Positions 44,655-53,554 of a DNA stretch of 64,000 nt are shown here, piece by piece (the first letter of the stretch is position 1; every line of letters starts with the position of its first letter). Made by a program: the position numbers and the translations under genes. Source of the stretch: Acanthosepion esculentum (taxonomy: Eukaryota; Mollusca; Cephalopoda; Sepiida; Sepiidae); contig OZ038517.1 in NCBI GenBank assembly GCA_964036315.1, forward strand, positions 17,273,213 through 17,337,212, given 5' to 3'. The notes beneath the pieces are model-generated. The model saw only the letters and a list, made by a program, of their open reading frames with translations. It did no database searches and was not told the origin of the DNA.

Positions 44655-44861
44655 ACCTTGAAGATGCGTGGCCCACTGGATAAAAGCGTTGGTTGGACCC
44701 CAAAAGTTGTGAATTCATTACCTGGCTGCGGCAGTGTTGGACAAAGACATGGAGAATTGAGTTAAAGTGAGATAACTGAGTCACTCGGAAAAGGCATGGT
44801 ATGTGGATCTAGAACAATCTACCCCGGTTGACGAAACAAAGGGTTCAGTTCGAAATTCCAT
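44655..44861 (+). mobile_element. tRNA-headed SINE, copy 2 (head of the hammerhead-bearing family)
   Basis: GCGTGGCCCACTGGATAAAA (A-box-like) and GTTGTGAATTCATTACCTGG (B-box-like) make a tRNA-derived head. The body AGATAACTGAGTCACTCGG, CTAGAACAATCTACCCC and AAAGGGTTCAGTTCGAAATT matches 7070-7250. It runs directly into the tandem units at 44862. Confidence 0.65.
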
Positions 44862-45485
44862 CACCTAAAGAAGGCCGGAGCATACAACGACCGAAAGGTG
44901 GTGAATACGGCAACAAAGATGAGGACAACAGTCATGACAATGTGAATAATGTAAATAATTACAATAAATCATCTTAAAAATATAGACAGATCCTGAAGAG
45001 GGCCAAAGCATACAACAGCCGAAACGTCGTTAATATGTCGATAAAGATGAAGACAACAGTCTGAACAATGCAAATAATGTAAATAATTACAATAACACAT
45101 CTCAGAAATATAGACAGATCCTGAAGAGCACCAGAGCATACAACAGCCGAAACGTCGTTAATATGTCGATAAAGATGAAGACAACAGTCTGAACAATGTA
45201 AATAACGTAAATAATTACATTAACTCATCTCAGAAATATAGACATATCCTGAAGAGCACCAGAGCATACAACAGCCGAAACGTCGTTAACATGTCGATAA
45301 AGATGAAGACAACAGTCGAACAATGTAAATAATTACATTAACTCATCTCAGAAATATAGACAGATCCTGAAGAGCACCAGAGCATACAACAGCCGAAACG
45401 TCGTTAACATGTCGATAAAGATGATGACAACAGTCTGAACAATGTAAATAATTACAATACCTCCTTACCGAAATATAAACAGATA
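44862..45485 (+). repeat. Tandem array of a 118-129 bp hammerhead-like unit, five copies
   Basis: Unit starts (the base two before CTGAAGAG or its variant) fall at about 44862, 44991, 45119, 45247 and 45365, giving periods of 129, 128, 128 and 118. Each unit has CTGAAGA (CTAAAGA in the first), CATACAAC, GCCGAAACGTCG (ACCGAAAGG in the first), AATATGTCGATAAAGATG, GACAACAGTC, then AATGTAAATAATTAC and ATATAGACAGAT. The order CTGANGA, spacer stem, GAAAC, then ATGTC is that of a hammerhead. In unit 2 (44991) GGC/GCC makes a 3-bp helix II; in later units (GCACC...GCC) it is weaker. The single 7253 copy keeps a stronger stem. Confidence 0.8.
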
Positions 45486-45925
45486 AGGAATAATCATTAT
45501 TTTCTCAAGAAATAAAATTGGCTATATTTGAACATGACTTCTTCATTTAACAGGGTTTTGTGTAGCCCGATACAGGGCCGGTTGTGCTCTACCTGCAAAT
45601 GAATTGTGCGTTACGGTGTCCCTAGGCAAGTAATTTCCTCAGAGTAACCAGTGAATATGAAAAGGGGGTGGAAAAAAAGTCATGCAAGTGGGGAAAGTAA
45701 GGGTTCATTGTTGAATACACATTAATCTTTTCTGGTGTCAGACTTTGGTAAATTTGTCCATGTGGTTTGCTTTTGAAACAACATCGGGGTGGCTTGCACG
45801 CCCCGAGGGGTAATTCTTATCCGCATGGATGAAATCGGTATATTAATACTCATCCGACAACCTGACAATCGCAATCAATAAGCGAAACTTTATAGTTTTG
45901 TTTAGGCGCGCGCACACACACACAT
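45486..45925. other. Unassigned sequence
   Basis: No gene or repeat partner recognised; a short CGCG(CA)n tract ends it at 45904-45925. Confidence 0.45.
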
Positions 45926-46505
45926 ATACAGGGTGCGATGGATAAATTGTCGCCATTTTTTTATTTCCTGCATACGCGTTGGTCTTTTTCGATTTTGCCG
46001 ACGGCAAACATATAGTAAAGCCATTTGGGCACCGTCTGTTATTAAAAAAAAAGAAAGTGCACCTTGACGCAATTCACTCCGCCAGAAATTTGGGAACGGC
46101 GTGCGGTACTGCTTGGCATTCGCGCCGGAAGCTCCAATATGAAGATTTAAAACGGTGTGAATCGGAGGAGAGGGCAGAGAATTCAGAAAGAGTTGGATGA
46201 GTCTAATGGTGATTACGAAGGTGTTTGACGTGATCACTGGTGGCGGCAACGTTATGCCTCCATTCATCTTCCCAAAGGACCTCAGACTCAACACGGAGGC
46301 CTACATCGTGCCTTTCGCAGTTAGTGTCGCTCTGTGTCAAGAAGATGGCTGCTGGAAGACCCTATGTCAGGCAAAAAGGACTCTGTACCAAGCCACACAA
46401 GCAGGAGAACACAGTCATGACTCTCACAAAATTTCTGCGACCACATCACCCGTTACATCTGGCCACCTAACCCCCTGACTGCCAGCCCCTTGATTATGTG
46501 TGGAC
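45926..46505 (+). mobile_element. Internally deleted Tc1/mariner-superfamily element, copy 1
   Basis: The left end CAGGGTGCGATGGATAAATTG matches the terminus of the minus-strand copy ending at 48098. The coding remnant then shows an N-terminal HTH-like segment (near 46060-46195) ending in ELDESNGDYEG. It jumps directly to the catalytic domain: VITGGGNVMPPFIFPKDLRL, LNTEAYI, AAGRPYV, and, in a shifted frame, QKDSVPSH (second Asp) and IWPPN (just before the third-Asp motif). The region between HTH and catalytic core is missing. The same junction occurs in copy 2, so both derive from a deleted progenitor. The end is lost in (TA)n at 46509. Confidence 0.7.
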
Positions 46506-46506
46506 G

Positions 46507-46508
<2 letters not shown>

Positions 46509-46550
<42 letters not shown>
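46509..46550. repeat. (TA)n microsatellite
   Basis: TA run truncating the deleted mariner. Confidence 0.95.
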
Positions 46551-46720
46551 AAAAGACTTGAACACTGTAGGTCTGATGAATTGGATCGTATTTACGATTC
46601 CAATAGAATAAATTATCACCATGGAATATTAGTGTTTAAGTATTTTTATTATATCCTTACTCTGTCCTGGACATTGAGTTCTACCTGGATTCTATCCTCT
46701 AGGAATTATTTTTTATACAT
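46551..46720 (+). repeat. Repeat unit with a hammerhead-like core, related to 52645 and 53986
   Basis: CTGATGA (46573-46579) is followed by a strong stem, ATTGGATCG (46580-46588) with CGATTCCAAT (46595-46604), and then GAATAAATTATCACCATGGAA. At 52645 the same framework has a different stem sequence: CTGATGA, CCGCGGTCC...GGGCTGTGG, GAAATAATTTATTACATGGAA. The GAAA element has become GAAT here. Further on, ACTCTGTCCTGGACATTGAG and GGATTCTATCCT echo 52755-52785, confirming one repeat family. Confidence 0.6.
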
Positions 46721-46804
46721 ATATATATATATATGTATGTGTATGTATGTATGTATATTTATATTTTAGATATATGACTGCATATGTATGTGTATATTTA
46801 CCAC

Positions 46805-46868
<64 letters not shown>
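46711..46868. repeat. (TA)n and (GTAT)n tracts
   Basis: TA (46718-46734), GTAT (46735-46755) and a longer TA run (46811-46868) with AT-rich spacer. Confidence 0.9.
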
Positions 46869-46869
<1 letters not shown>

Positions 46870-47025
46870 TGAAAAATTAATTTCGGTTGAGCTCTCTGGT
46901 TTGAGGTGTGAATTTGTAAACAGTGACTAAATAATTTGCTAATATTGCACGACTCTTCGGCAGAATTGAGTCACTGTCAGTCACTGTGTGTTTATCTAAA
47001 TCTAAAAATAAACACGCTTCATCCC
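46869..47025. other. Unassigned spacer
   Basis: Contains an interrupted direct repeat (GAGTCACTGTCAGTCACTGTG). No gene. Confidence 0.4.
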
Positions 47026-47108
47026 TGCCGTGCGCCAACGGCTTAGTGGGAGAAGTTCGGACTGACGCAAATTCAGTCGGGTTTCGATCCTAGCTAGAGG
47101 CAACTGGA
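47026..47108 (+). mobile_element. tRNA-like SINE head upstream of a hammerhead
   Basis: GGCTTAGTGGGAGAAG (47040-47055) fits a polymerase III A box and GGGTTTCGATCC (47079-47090) a B box at tRNA spacing. Pairing elsewhere is poor, so this is a tRNA-derived promoter, not a tRNA gene. It is followed within 20 bases by the hammerhead fold at 47110, so the two would be in one short transcript. Confidence 0.65.
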
Positions 47109-47109
47109 C

Positions 47110-47161
47110 GTCTAGCCACAATGATGAGCTGTGAAACAGCGAAACAGTCTGTCTGTGGATG

Positions 47162-47164
<3 letters not shown>
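47110..47164 (+). ncRNA. Near-complete hammerhead ribozyme (type I-like), one core substitution
   Basis: Helix I: CCACA (47116-47120) pairs with TGTGG (47154-47158), extended across a small internal loop by GTC (47110-47112) with GAC (47161-47163). Core: position C3 is A (47121), then TGATGA (47122-47127). Helix II: GCTGT (47128-47132) with ACAGC (47136-47140), loop GAA. Core GAAA (47141-47144). Helix III: ACA (47144-47146) with TGT (47150-47152), loop GTC. The cleavage-site nucleotide is C47153. Only C3 deviates from the consensus, and substitution at C3 normally abolishes cleavage. The short helix III is typical of the minimal hammerheads of retroelements. Confidence 0.75.

Positions 47165-47200
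<36 letters not shown>
47165..47200. repeat. (TA)n microsatellite
   Basis: TA run between the SINE hammerhead and the deleted mariner. Confidence 0.95.
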
Positions 47201-47205
<5 letters not shown>

Positions 47206-48094
47206 GTCCATAAAGTTCGTGTGCACTTTAAAAAATTATAACTTTACTTGTATTTGCAATAGAAATAATTTGTAAAAAGTATTAGAAAGAAGCAAATCTA
47301 TATTTTTTAAGGTTTTATTGAAATTTTTGTCCTCCATCATTAGCAATACAAAGGGTAATACGATTTTGCAGTTCACGGAAAACATTTGCCAACTGATTTA
47401 CAGTAATGCCTGAAATCACATTAGTTATTTTAACTATACTGAAAACTAGGTACATTAAACTTTATAAGATTTTTTTACAGATTATTTCTATCGCAAGCTC
47501 GTCTGGATTGTCTCCTCGTTTAAGTTGATAAATGTTACCATAATCCTTGACTTCAGCTCATATTTGTTTTACAAGGAGTTTTGTTAATCACACCTAATAA
47601 TCAAGGGGGTTGCAGTCTAGGGAGTTAGTTGGCCATATGTAATCGCAGAAATTGACTGCGTTCTCCTCCTTGTGTGGCATGGTATCAGTCTTCCAGCAGT
47701 CATCCTCTTGACCCAGGATAGCACTGCCTACTCAAGGCACTTGATGTAAGGTCATTTGGGAAGATGAATGGAGGCATAACGCTGCTGCCGATAGTAATCA
47801 CTTCAAACACCTTCGTAATCACCATTAGACTCATCCAGCTCGTTCCGAATCTTCTGCACTGTCCTCAGATTGACATCGAAACACTCTGAAATGTTCGTAT
47901 GGGAGCATCCAGAGCGAATGCCAGGTAGTACAGAAAGCCGTTTCAAAATTTCTGGTTAAATGAAATGTGTCAAGGTGCTCTTTTTTCTCACAGATGGTGC
48001 CCAACTGACCCTACTATATTGCAGTCGACAAAATAAAAACAATGCGCATGTGCGAAATTAAAAATATAAAATGGCGTCAATTTTCCCAACGCAC

Positions 48095-48098
<4 letters not shown>
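47201..48098 (-). mobile_element. Internally deleted Tc1/mariner-superfamily element, copy 2
   Basis: On the minus strand from 48098: terminus GTGGTGCGTTGGGAAAATTG, then an HTH-like segment (ILKRLSVLPG, HTNISECFDVNLRTVQKI, RNELDESNGDYEG). A direct jump follows to the catalytic domain (SVMPPFIFPND, then degraded NFCDYIWP, SLDCNPLDY), and a C-terminal segment (VNQLANVFRELQNRI, LCIANDGG). The deletion junction equals that of copy 1. Flanking TA tracts hide the target duplication, and the two ends are only weakly similar, so the 47201 end may belong to a different mariner joined here. Confidence 0.65.
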
Positions 48099-48145
<47 letters not shown>

Positions 48146-48276
48146 TTTATTCGAGAATTTTAGCATAAATATTATATTTATAATTTATAACATAAATATT
48201 ATATATTTATAAATATTATATTTATGTTATAATTTTCGAATAATAATTATATATATATAATATATATATAATAATA

Positions 48277-48337
<61 letters not shown>

Positions 48338-48655
48338 TTTATTCGAAAATTATAACATAAATATTTATATATAATATTTATGTTATAATTTTCGAATAAT
48401 ATTTATATATAATTATTTATTCGAAAATTATAACATAAATATTATATTTATAAATTATAACATACATATTATATATTTATAAATATATTTATGTTAAAAG
48501 TTTTGAATAAATAATTATATATATATATATATATATATAATTATTTATTCGAAAATTATAACATAAATATTATATTTATAAATTATAACATAAATATTAT
48601 ATATTTATAAATATTATATTTATGTTATAATTTTCGAATAAATAATTGTATTTAC
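48099..48655. repeat. Cluster of AT-only palindromes
   Basis: The block AATTATTTATTCGAAAATTA, TAACATAAATATTATA and its complement recur at least four times in alternating orientation (48140-48255, 48330-48420, 48405-48515, 48538-48650), separated by TA runs. Each pair folds on itself with a TATATTTATAAATATTATA centre. G and C are almost confined to TTCGAA. Confidence 0.85.
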
Positions 48656-48733
48656 TCTACTCTGTATTGAGCACTCTTTTAAGAATAGTATTTGTTATTG
48701 GAATTTATTCCGTATACACCAATCCTATACTTG

Positions 48734-48783
<50 letters not shown>

Positions 48784-48790
48784 TATGAAG
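48656..48790. repeat. Weak dispersed-repeat copy and (TA)n
   Basis: CTGTATTGAGCACTCTTTTAAG resembles 390-415. A TA run follows at 48736-48780. Confidence 0.5.
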
Positions 48791-49140
48791 ATGCGAATTA
48801 GTTATCAACCCAGTAACACGCTTAAGTTCTTGAAGTTGACGAAACAAAACTCATCTAATCATTTATCATGAAAATATTCATAATATAGCGAAGCTACATT
48901 ACACCGGCGAAAAATCACTGAAGCCGAGATGCCAGGTCTGGACAAATAACATTGCAGATTCTTCTTTGGATTTTGTCAAGAATCTCTAAATATATATCAG
49001 AGTCACCAAACCAGACATACACTTTCGCTCAAGGACACGAACAGAATCGGAAAACAATGGTAAATTACACAATGATTGCTGATAAGAGTTATCTTCCCTG
49101 CCATAGCTATCAGAATGAATACAGATGTCTCCGATTGGTT
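48791..49140 (-). mobile_element. LINE family B, small minus-strand fragment in unassigned DNA
   Basis: 48925-49010 is the inverse of 55795-55865 (TTTAGAGATTCTTGACAAAA, ATCTGCAATGTTAT, CCTGGCATCTCGGCTTCAG), part of the family B RT C-terminus. The remainder shows nothing recognisable. Confidence 0.6.
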
Positions 49141-49235
49141 TATATAGCGTATTCAGAATTCTGATAACAGCCGAAGCGTTGCGACCATAACTAAAAAGAT
49201 ACGGACAGTCGTTGGAATGATGGCGATATACGTGA
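49141..49235 (+). repeat. Degraded hammerhead-like SINE tail
   Basis: ACAGCCGAAGCGTTGCGACC and AAAAAGATACGGACAGTCGT align with ACAGCCGAAACGTCGTTAAT and ATAAAGATGAAGACAACAGTC of the 45 kb units. GAAA is mutated to GAAG and the 5' core is reduced to CTGATAA. Confidence 0.5.
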
Positions 49236-49345
49236 GTCGTAATACATCAGCTTAGAAATCCAGACCTGTAAAGTTGCATGAGAAAATTGCATTTATTTAC
49301 AATTTAGTTTCCCGCTTACAACAGACAAACAAATAAATGTTACTG
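49236..49345. other. Unassigned spacer
   Basis: No feature recognised. Confidence 0.4.
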
Positions 49346-51000
49346 CTAGGTCAATTCATTTTGTACGCATGCGCAAATATCTCTATATTCTGCTTCCGGT
49401 TGCCATCTTAATTTTGTGACACCATAAAAGAATTCAACCGGCGCCTGTCCGTTCAATAATAATTAAGAGAAAAAATATTCAATAATTTCCGGCTGAGAAA
49501 GAGAGAGAGAGAGAGAGAGAGAGCAAAAAGCAAAGATAAATGAATTATAATAAAAGTCAAGAGAAATTAAATCAAAGAAAAATAAAACATATTCTGCTTA
49601 TTTTTTTTTCTTTATTAAACTAATTTCCGTTTTTAGCTTCCGAATGATGAGAAGAAAGGTCTAAATACTAGTAAAGGATGTAGACGCGTGCGTCGACAAT
49701 GGTTAGGATTAAGTCTTACTTTTTTTTCAACGTTTGTGGAAGAAGCAGAACGTACTCAATGCGGAACAGAACAGTATAAAATCTGAGTTAACATATAAGA
49801 TATAATGTCCACTTACTCACTACTACAGTTTCACCTGTGCAATCTTCCACATTAGCCTTTAACCCCCTTCAGAAAAAAAGGTATTCTTCTCTGAAAAGCT
49901 TTTAACCAATCATCATCTCGTTTTTGCAAACCCATCTTTTTATTGGTTGATAAGCACTAAAGTATACCAAAATTCCAAACGAATCCTATTTCTCGTCAAG
50001 GTCTTTTGAGCCGATTTCGCTACACAAAAAAAAAATCTATAAATTAACCACAGCTGACTCAATTCAGACAGTCAGCCACCGGAGTTCAGCGAGATGCTAC
50101 CAAACTCCACGCATGACAATTCACTGACTCACACGCCGCATTGAAATCTCAACAAACTCAGCAAACTTTCATCAAGCATTGTCCGCGTGTTAGCCAACAT
50201 CTACAGTTGACTTGAAAAGTGAAACCATTTCACTACTAAAAAGTAATTGTATATTTCACCAACTCAGCCTACACAGACAAAGGCTAGCAAGTCTTGATAA
50301 CATTTTTTCTTACTTGTAAATTACACACGTACACACACTGATAAATGAACGAACACATATAATTTCTTTTTTCCTAGCAGAAACCAAATCATTTTAAATT
50401 TCTTAACAATCAAAAGGTACCAACATTTCTTAGCAACATTCCTGCACAAACATTCTTGATGACATTGTCTTAATTATCACAACAACAAACATTGTAATTG
50501 TCGTTACATGTATATTTTATTGTTGATATAAAAATTTCTTTAATGTTAAATCTTTAACAATATTTAGTAGTTTCTTGCCATGCAATTTGTTCTTAAATTG
50601 TTTGTATAACCTATATTTTGTGGGATACGGACGCTATAAGCACGCATAACCTTCATCTTACTTAATTTTGCCTTCTGATATATTTCACTCCATGTACATC
50701 CCACATCACACGAATATGATTCATCAGGCGATAACGATGAAGAAACACTTCTCTATTATAAACTAATTAACATATTTCCTAAATTGTCGATGATTCCAAC
50801 ATGGTTCAAAATTATTCACACGCCGACAACTGTGCTAAAAAAATACGTTCTTTTATGTTTTCAATTCGTTAATATTTCATTCTTCTTTATTTAATAGGTT
50901 CCCTTTGTCTTGGTATGGCCACCGGAAGCAGAATATAGACATATTTGTGCATGCGTCGAAATGGCTACCATATTTGCGCATGCGTACACAATGAAAATCG
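49346..51000. other. 1.6 kb largely unique segment bounded by inverted copies containing GCGCATGCGT
   Basis: 49352-49408 (TTTTGTACGCATGCGCAAAT, TATTCTGCTTCCGGTTGCCA) is complementary to 50914-50996 (CCACCGGAAGCAGAATATAG, TTTGCGCATGCGTACACAAT), where the ATGGCYACC...GCATGCGT unit appears twice. The 1.5 kb between has a (GA)n run (49498-49523) but no coding frame and no repeat partner here. It may be the non-autonomous core of a DNA transposon with these ends, or two independent insertions around unique DNA. Confidence 0.4.
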
Positions 51001-51104
51001 GCAGTAAGACTAATCAGGGCTATAGCTTTGGGCTCTTTCAAAGAGGTTGTTTTATTGATACGCGTAATTGTTCTTTCATTTTAAGCTTGCGTATGTATTT
51101 TGAT

Positions 51105-51545
51105 ATGGTGACTACTCGAAAACGAAGAAGAGATTGAAACAACAGAAATGGGTTTCTACAGGAAGATGCTGACGATACAATGGAAGAAATATATGAGCTA
51201 AGACGAAGTTTTAGAGAAAATGGAAACAAAAAAGAAACTAATAGTTAATATCATGAAGGTTTCTGGGAGCATATAATGCGGAAGGAAGGCTTGAAAAATC
51301 GGATACTCACAGGACAGAGGGCAAAAGGGTCAGAGGAAAACAATGCATAAAAAACTTGATGAACTTGAGTAAATGGATGGCAGAAAAGGGTTTAGGAAAA
51401 ATAACAAAAAAGACAAAATTCATTAAGCGTCACAAGAGACAGGAAGTTGTGGAGAGCCATGATCGCCTACGTCCTGAGGAGACACGGCATATAAACAAGA
51501 AAGTGATATTTTTATATCATTCCAAGTTGAATGATTCCTTATAGT
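51105..51545 (+). mobile_element. LINE family A, 3' end copy
   Basis: The plus strand reads, through shifts, MGFYRKMLTIQW, KVLEKMETKKKLIV, (R)KEGLKNRILTGQRAKGSEENN, and in frame 51356-51544 LMNLSKWMAEKGLGKITKKT, then WRAMIAYVLRRHGI-type codons in another frame. This is the complete C-terminal block of family A. Frameshifts show it is dead. Confidence 0.75.
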
Positions 51546-51745
51546 TGCTGGGTCTCTTTTTAAATGGATATTCTGTAGAGCCGATATAGATTTTTTCGGG
51601 TGGCCTTCAAATTTAACACTTTTGTTTATTTTATTTAAACTATTATAAATTCTGTCTTCTTAACGTATTCTCGCATTTATTATATTATGGTCCATGAGAT
51701 AAGAAATGCATAAATTGTTCTAGAAGGCAGAATTGTCTCCTCGTG
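51546..51745. other. Unassigned sequence
   Basis: No gene or repeat recognised. Confidence 0.4.
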
Positions 51746-51800
51746 CTTACTCACTGATGAACCCGTTGGTGAAACAGCAGTAGTCAATGATCAATATTTT
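51746..51800 (+). ncRNA. Hammerhead-like motif
   Basis: CTGATGA (51754-51760), helix II ACC/GGT (51761-51763 with 51768-51770, loop CGTT), GAAAC (51771-51775) and GTC (51783-51785) are in order. Helix III would be two pairs and helix I needs a bulge (TCA 51751-51753 with TGA 51788-51790). The compact layout resembles PLE hammerheads. No PLE coding remnant is seen nearby. Confidence 0.5.
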
Positions 51801-51822
51801 ATACTTTTATGTTAAACTGGAT

Positions 51823-51960
<138 letters not shown>

Positions 51961-52046
51961 AAGAAAGAACAGTAAGATATATAATCTGGTGTTCTTAAAG
52001 ATATTTTTATTTTTACACAATAGTGCTCAATGTAAATTTACAGAGC

Positions 52047-52350
52047 ATTAATATTATAAATTAACTGATTTAAAATATGGGGTTTTTTTTCGCTACACAG
52101 TAATAACCATGTTTCAAAAATGGAAGCTAAAACTTCGAATTTAATTTTGTTATTAAATTAAAGACATTAGTTCCATTTCCTCGTCAAGCGATGTTACTTC
52201 AAAATTCGCTTGACGAGGAAATGGAACTAATGTGTTTAATTTAATAACAAAATTAAATTCGACGCTTTTAGCTTCCATTTTTGAAACATGGTTATTACTG
52301 CGTAGCGAAAAAAAACATATTTTAAATCAGTTAATTTATAATATATATAT
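52047..52350. repeat. 304-bp palindrome with 16-base loop
   Basis: Arms 52050-52189 and 52206-52345 are complementary with few mismatches. Each contains CGCTTGACGAGGAAATGGAA, ATTTAATTTTGTTATTAAAT and AACCATGTTTCAAAAATGGA. A diverged single-arm copy is at 53555-53685, so one arm corresponds to a dispersed repeat. No terminal repeats or genes; (TA)n on its right. Confidence 0.9.
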
Positions 52351-52467
52351 ATATCTTAAACTGGATTATATATATATATATATACATATTTTAAATCAGT
52401 TAATTTATAATATATATATATATATATCTTAAACTGGATTATATATATATATATATATCTATATATA

Positions 52468-52496
<29 letters not shown>
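52351..52496. repeat. Repeated palindrome-edge fragments and (TA)n
   Basis: TTTTAAATCAGTTAATTTATA occurs at 52319 and again at 52389, each followed by TA and CTTAAACTGGATTATATA. The latter is also at 51812-51830. TA runs to 52496. Confidence 0.8.
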
Positions 52497-52502
<6 letters not shown>

Positions 52503-52735
52503 GAAAAATAAAAACAGACCACTTTAAGGTTCCATGTAACAAATTATTTCACATCAGCCCTTTTAAAGGACCGCGGATCATCAGACTTTACTTCCAAAGT
52601 TTAAATTTCTTTTCATTTTTCGTTTCAACCTTTGGAAGCAAAGTCTGATGATCCGCGGTCCTTTAAAAGGGCTGTGGTGAAATAATTTATTACATGGAAC
52701 CTTAAAGTGGTCTGTTTTTATTTTTATTTAAATTA
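52497..52735. repeat. Palindrome of two hammerhead-like units head to head
   Basis: Left arm 52497-52599 and right arm 52630-52735 are complementary. Each arm carries the unit GTCTGATGATCCGCGGTCCT...GGGCTGTGGTGAAATAATTT. Within it, CCGCGGTCCTT pairs with AAGGGCTGTGG (11 pairs with three G-U) between CTGATGA (52645-52651) and GAAA (52679-52682), the hammerhead helix II position. A third unit is at 53986 and a relative with a different stem at 46573. Helix III and a GTC/ATC site are not obvious. Confidence 0.75.
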
Positions 52736-52739
52736 TTAG

Positions 52740-52818
52740 CTCTGATTTACATTGAGCTCTCTGGACTGTATCCTCCTTGGGTCTACCCATACGGATTACC
52801 TAGTTTTTCGTAAACTAA

Positions 52819-52822
<4 letters not shown>
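52740..52822 (+). repeat. Tail of the hammerhead-like repeat
   Basis: ACATTGAGCTCTCTGGACTG and TATCCTCCTTGG match 46665-46700 in a second copy of the family. Confidence 0.55.

Positions 52823-52876
<54 letters not shown>
52823..52876. repeat. (TA)n microsatellite
   Basis: TA run; the overlapping frames are its translation. Confidence 0.95.
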
Positions 52877-52878
<2 letters not shown>

Positions 52879-52944
52879 ATAAAATAAATGAAACAAAATT
52901 GGGTGTTTTTTCTGAAAGTATTTATTTCTGTATTTTTGTATATA

Positions 52945-52990
52945 TTTAATATTTCAGACCACCTCGGTCCTTCCTCAGAAATCAAATGAG
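52945..52990 (-). ncRNA. Hammerhead-like motif, minus strand
   Basis: On the minus strand, CTGAGGA (52980 to 52974), a helix II of GACC/GGTC with a bulged base and a GAGGT-type loop, then GAAAT (52957 to 52953). It is followed by an AT-rich segment without an obvious cleavage site. Confidence 0.4.
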
Positions 52991-53025
52991 ATACTGTGTT
53001 TGTGTATACGTGTCCTCTGATCATG

Positions 53026-53092
<67 letters not shown>
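53026..53092. repeat. (TA)n microsatellite
   Basis: Long TA run. Confidence 0.95.
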
Positions 53093-53095
<3 letters not shown>

Positions 53096-53225
53096 CTAAG
53101 GAGCTAGGCAAACCTAGGTAGGTTTGCCTGGCTCCTGAAAAGATCTTCAAGGTAAAGCCGACTTTATCCTGAAGATCCGTTTAGGTGAAACTTTGGTAAG
53201 TTTGCCTGTCTCCTAAGGATTATTC
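53093..53225 (+). repeat. Two adjacent hairpins with a hammerhead-like core
   Basis: AGGAGCTAGGCAAACCT (53099-53115) pairs with AGGTTTGCCTGGCTCCT (53120-53136), and GATCTTCAAGGTAAAG pairs with CTTTATCCTGAAGATC (53142-53177). Overlapping the second hairpin, CTGAAGA (53169-53175), CC/GG helix II, GAAAC (53187-53191) and TGTC (53207-53210) have hammerhead order. GTTTGCCTGTCTCCTAAGG repeats the first hairpin's arm, so the piece is a rearranged repeat. Confidence 0.6.
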
Positions 53226-53283
53226 TAGTATATCTCTCTACTTAGCGCATTGGACACTTTACGTATTTGTCTTTTTACACGTT

Positions 53284-53316
<33 letters not shown>

Positions 53317-53554
53317 AACTTGGAGCTTGCACACTTGACGATTGTTTTCGCCTTGTTTTAATGTTTTTTTTATATCCAATTTTTCCTCGTGTACAGATTT
53401 GTTCTACTGCAAGTTGAGCTATCCGAGCTTTTTCCAAATGAGTACCACCATTTATATTATATATATGTATATATATATATATATATAATTATTTTCTTTA
53501 ATTATATATATATATATAATTGTTTTCTTTTTTATATATAATTGTTTTCTTTTT
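53226..53554. other. Unassigned AT-rich sequence
   Basis: Contains TTTTTATTTTT repeats and short TA runs. No gene. Confidence 0.5.
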
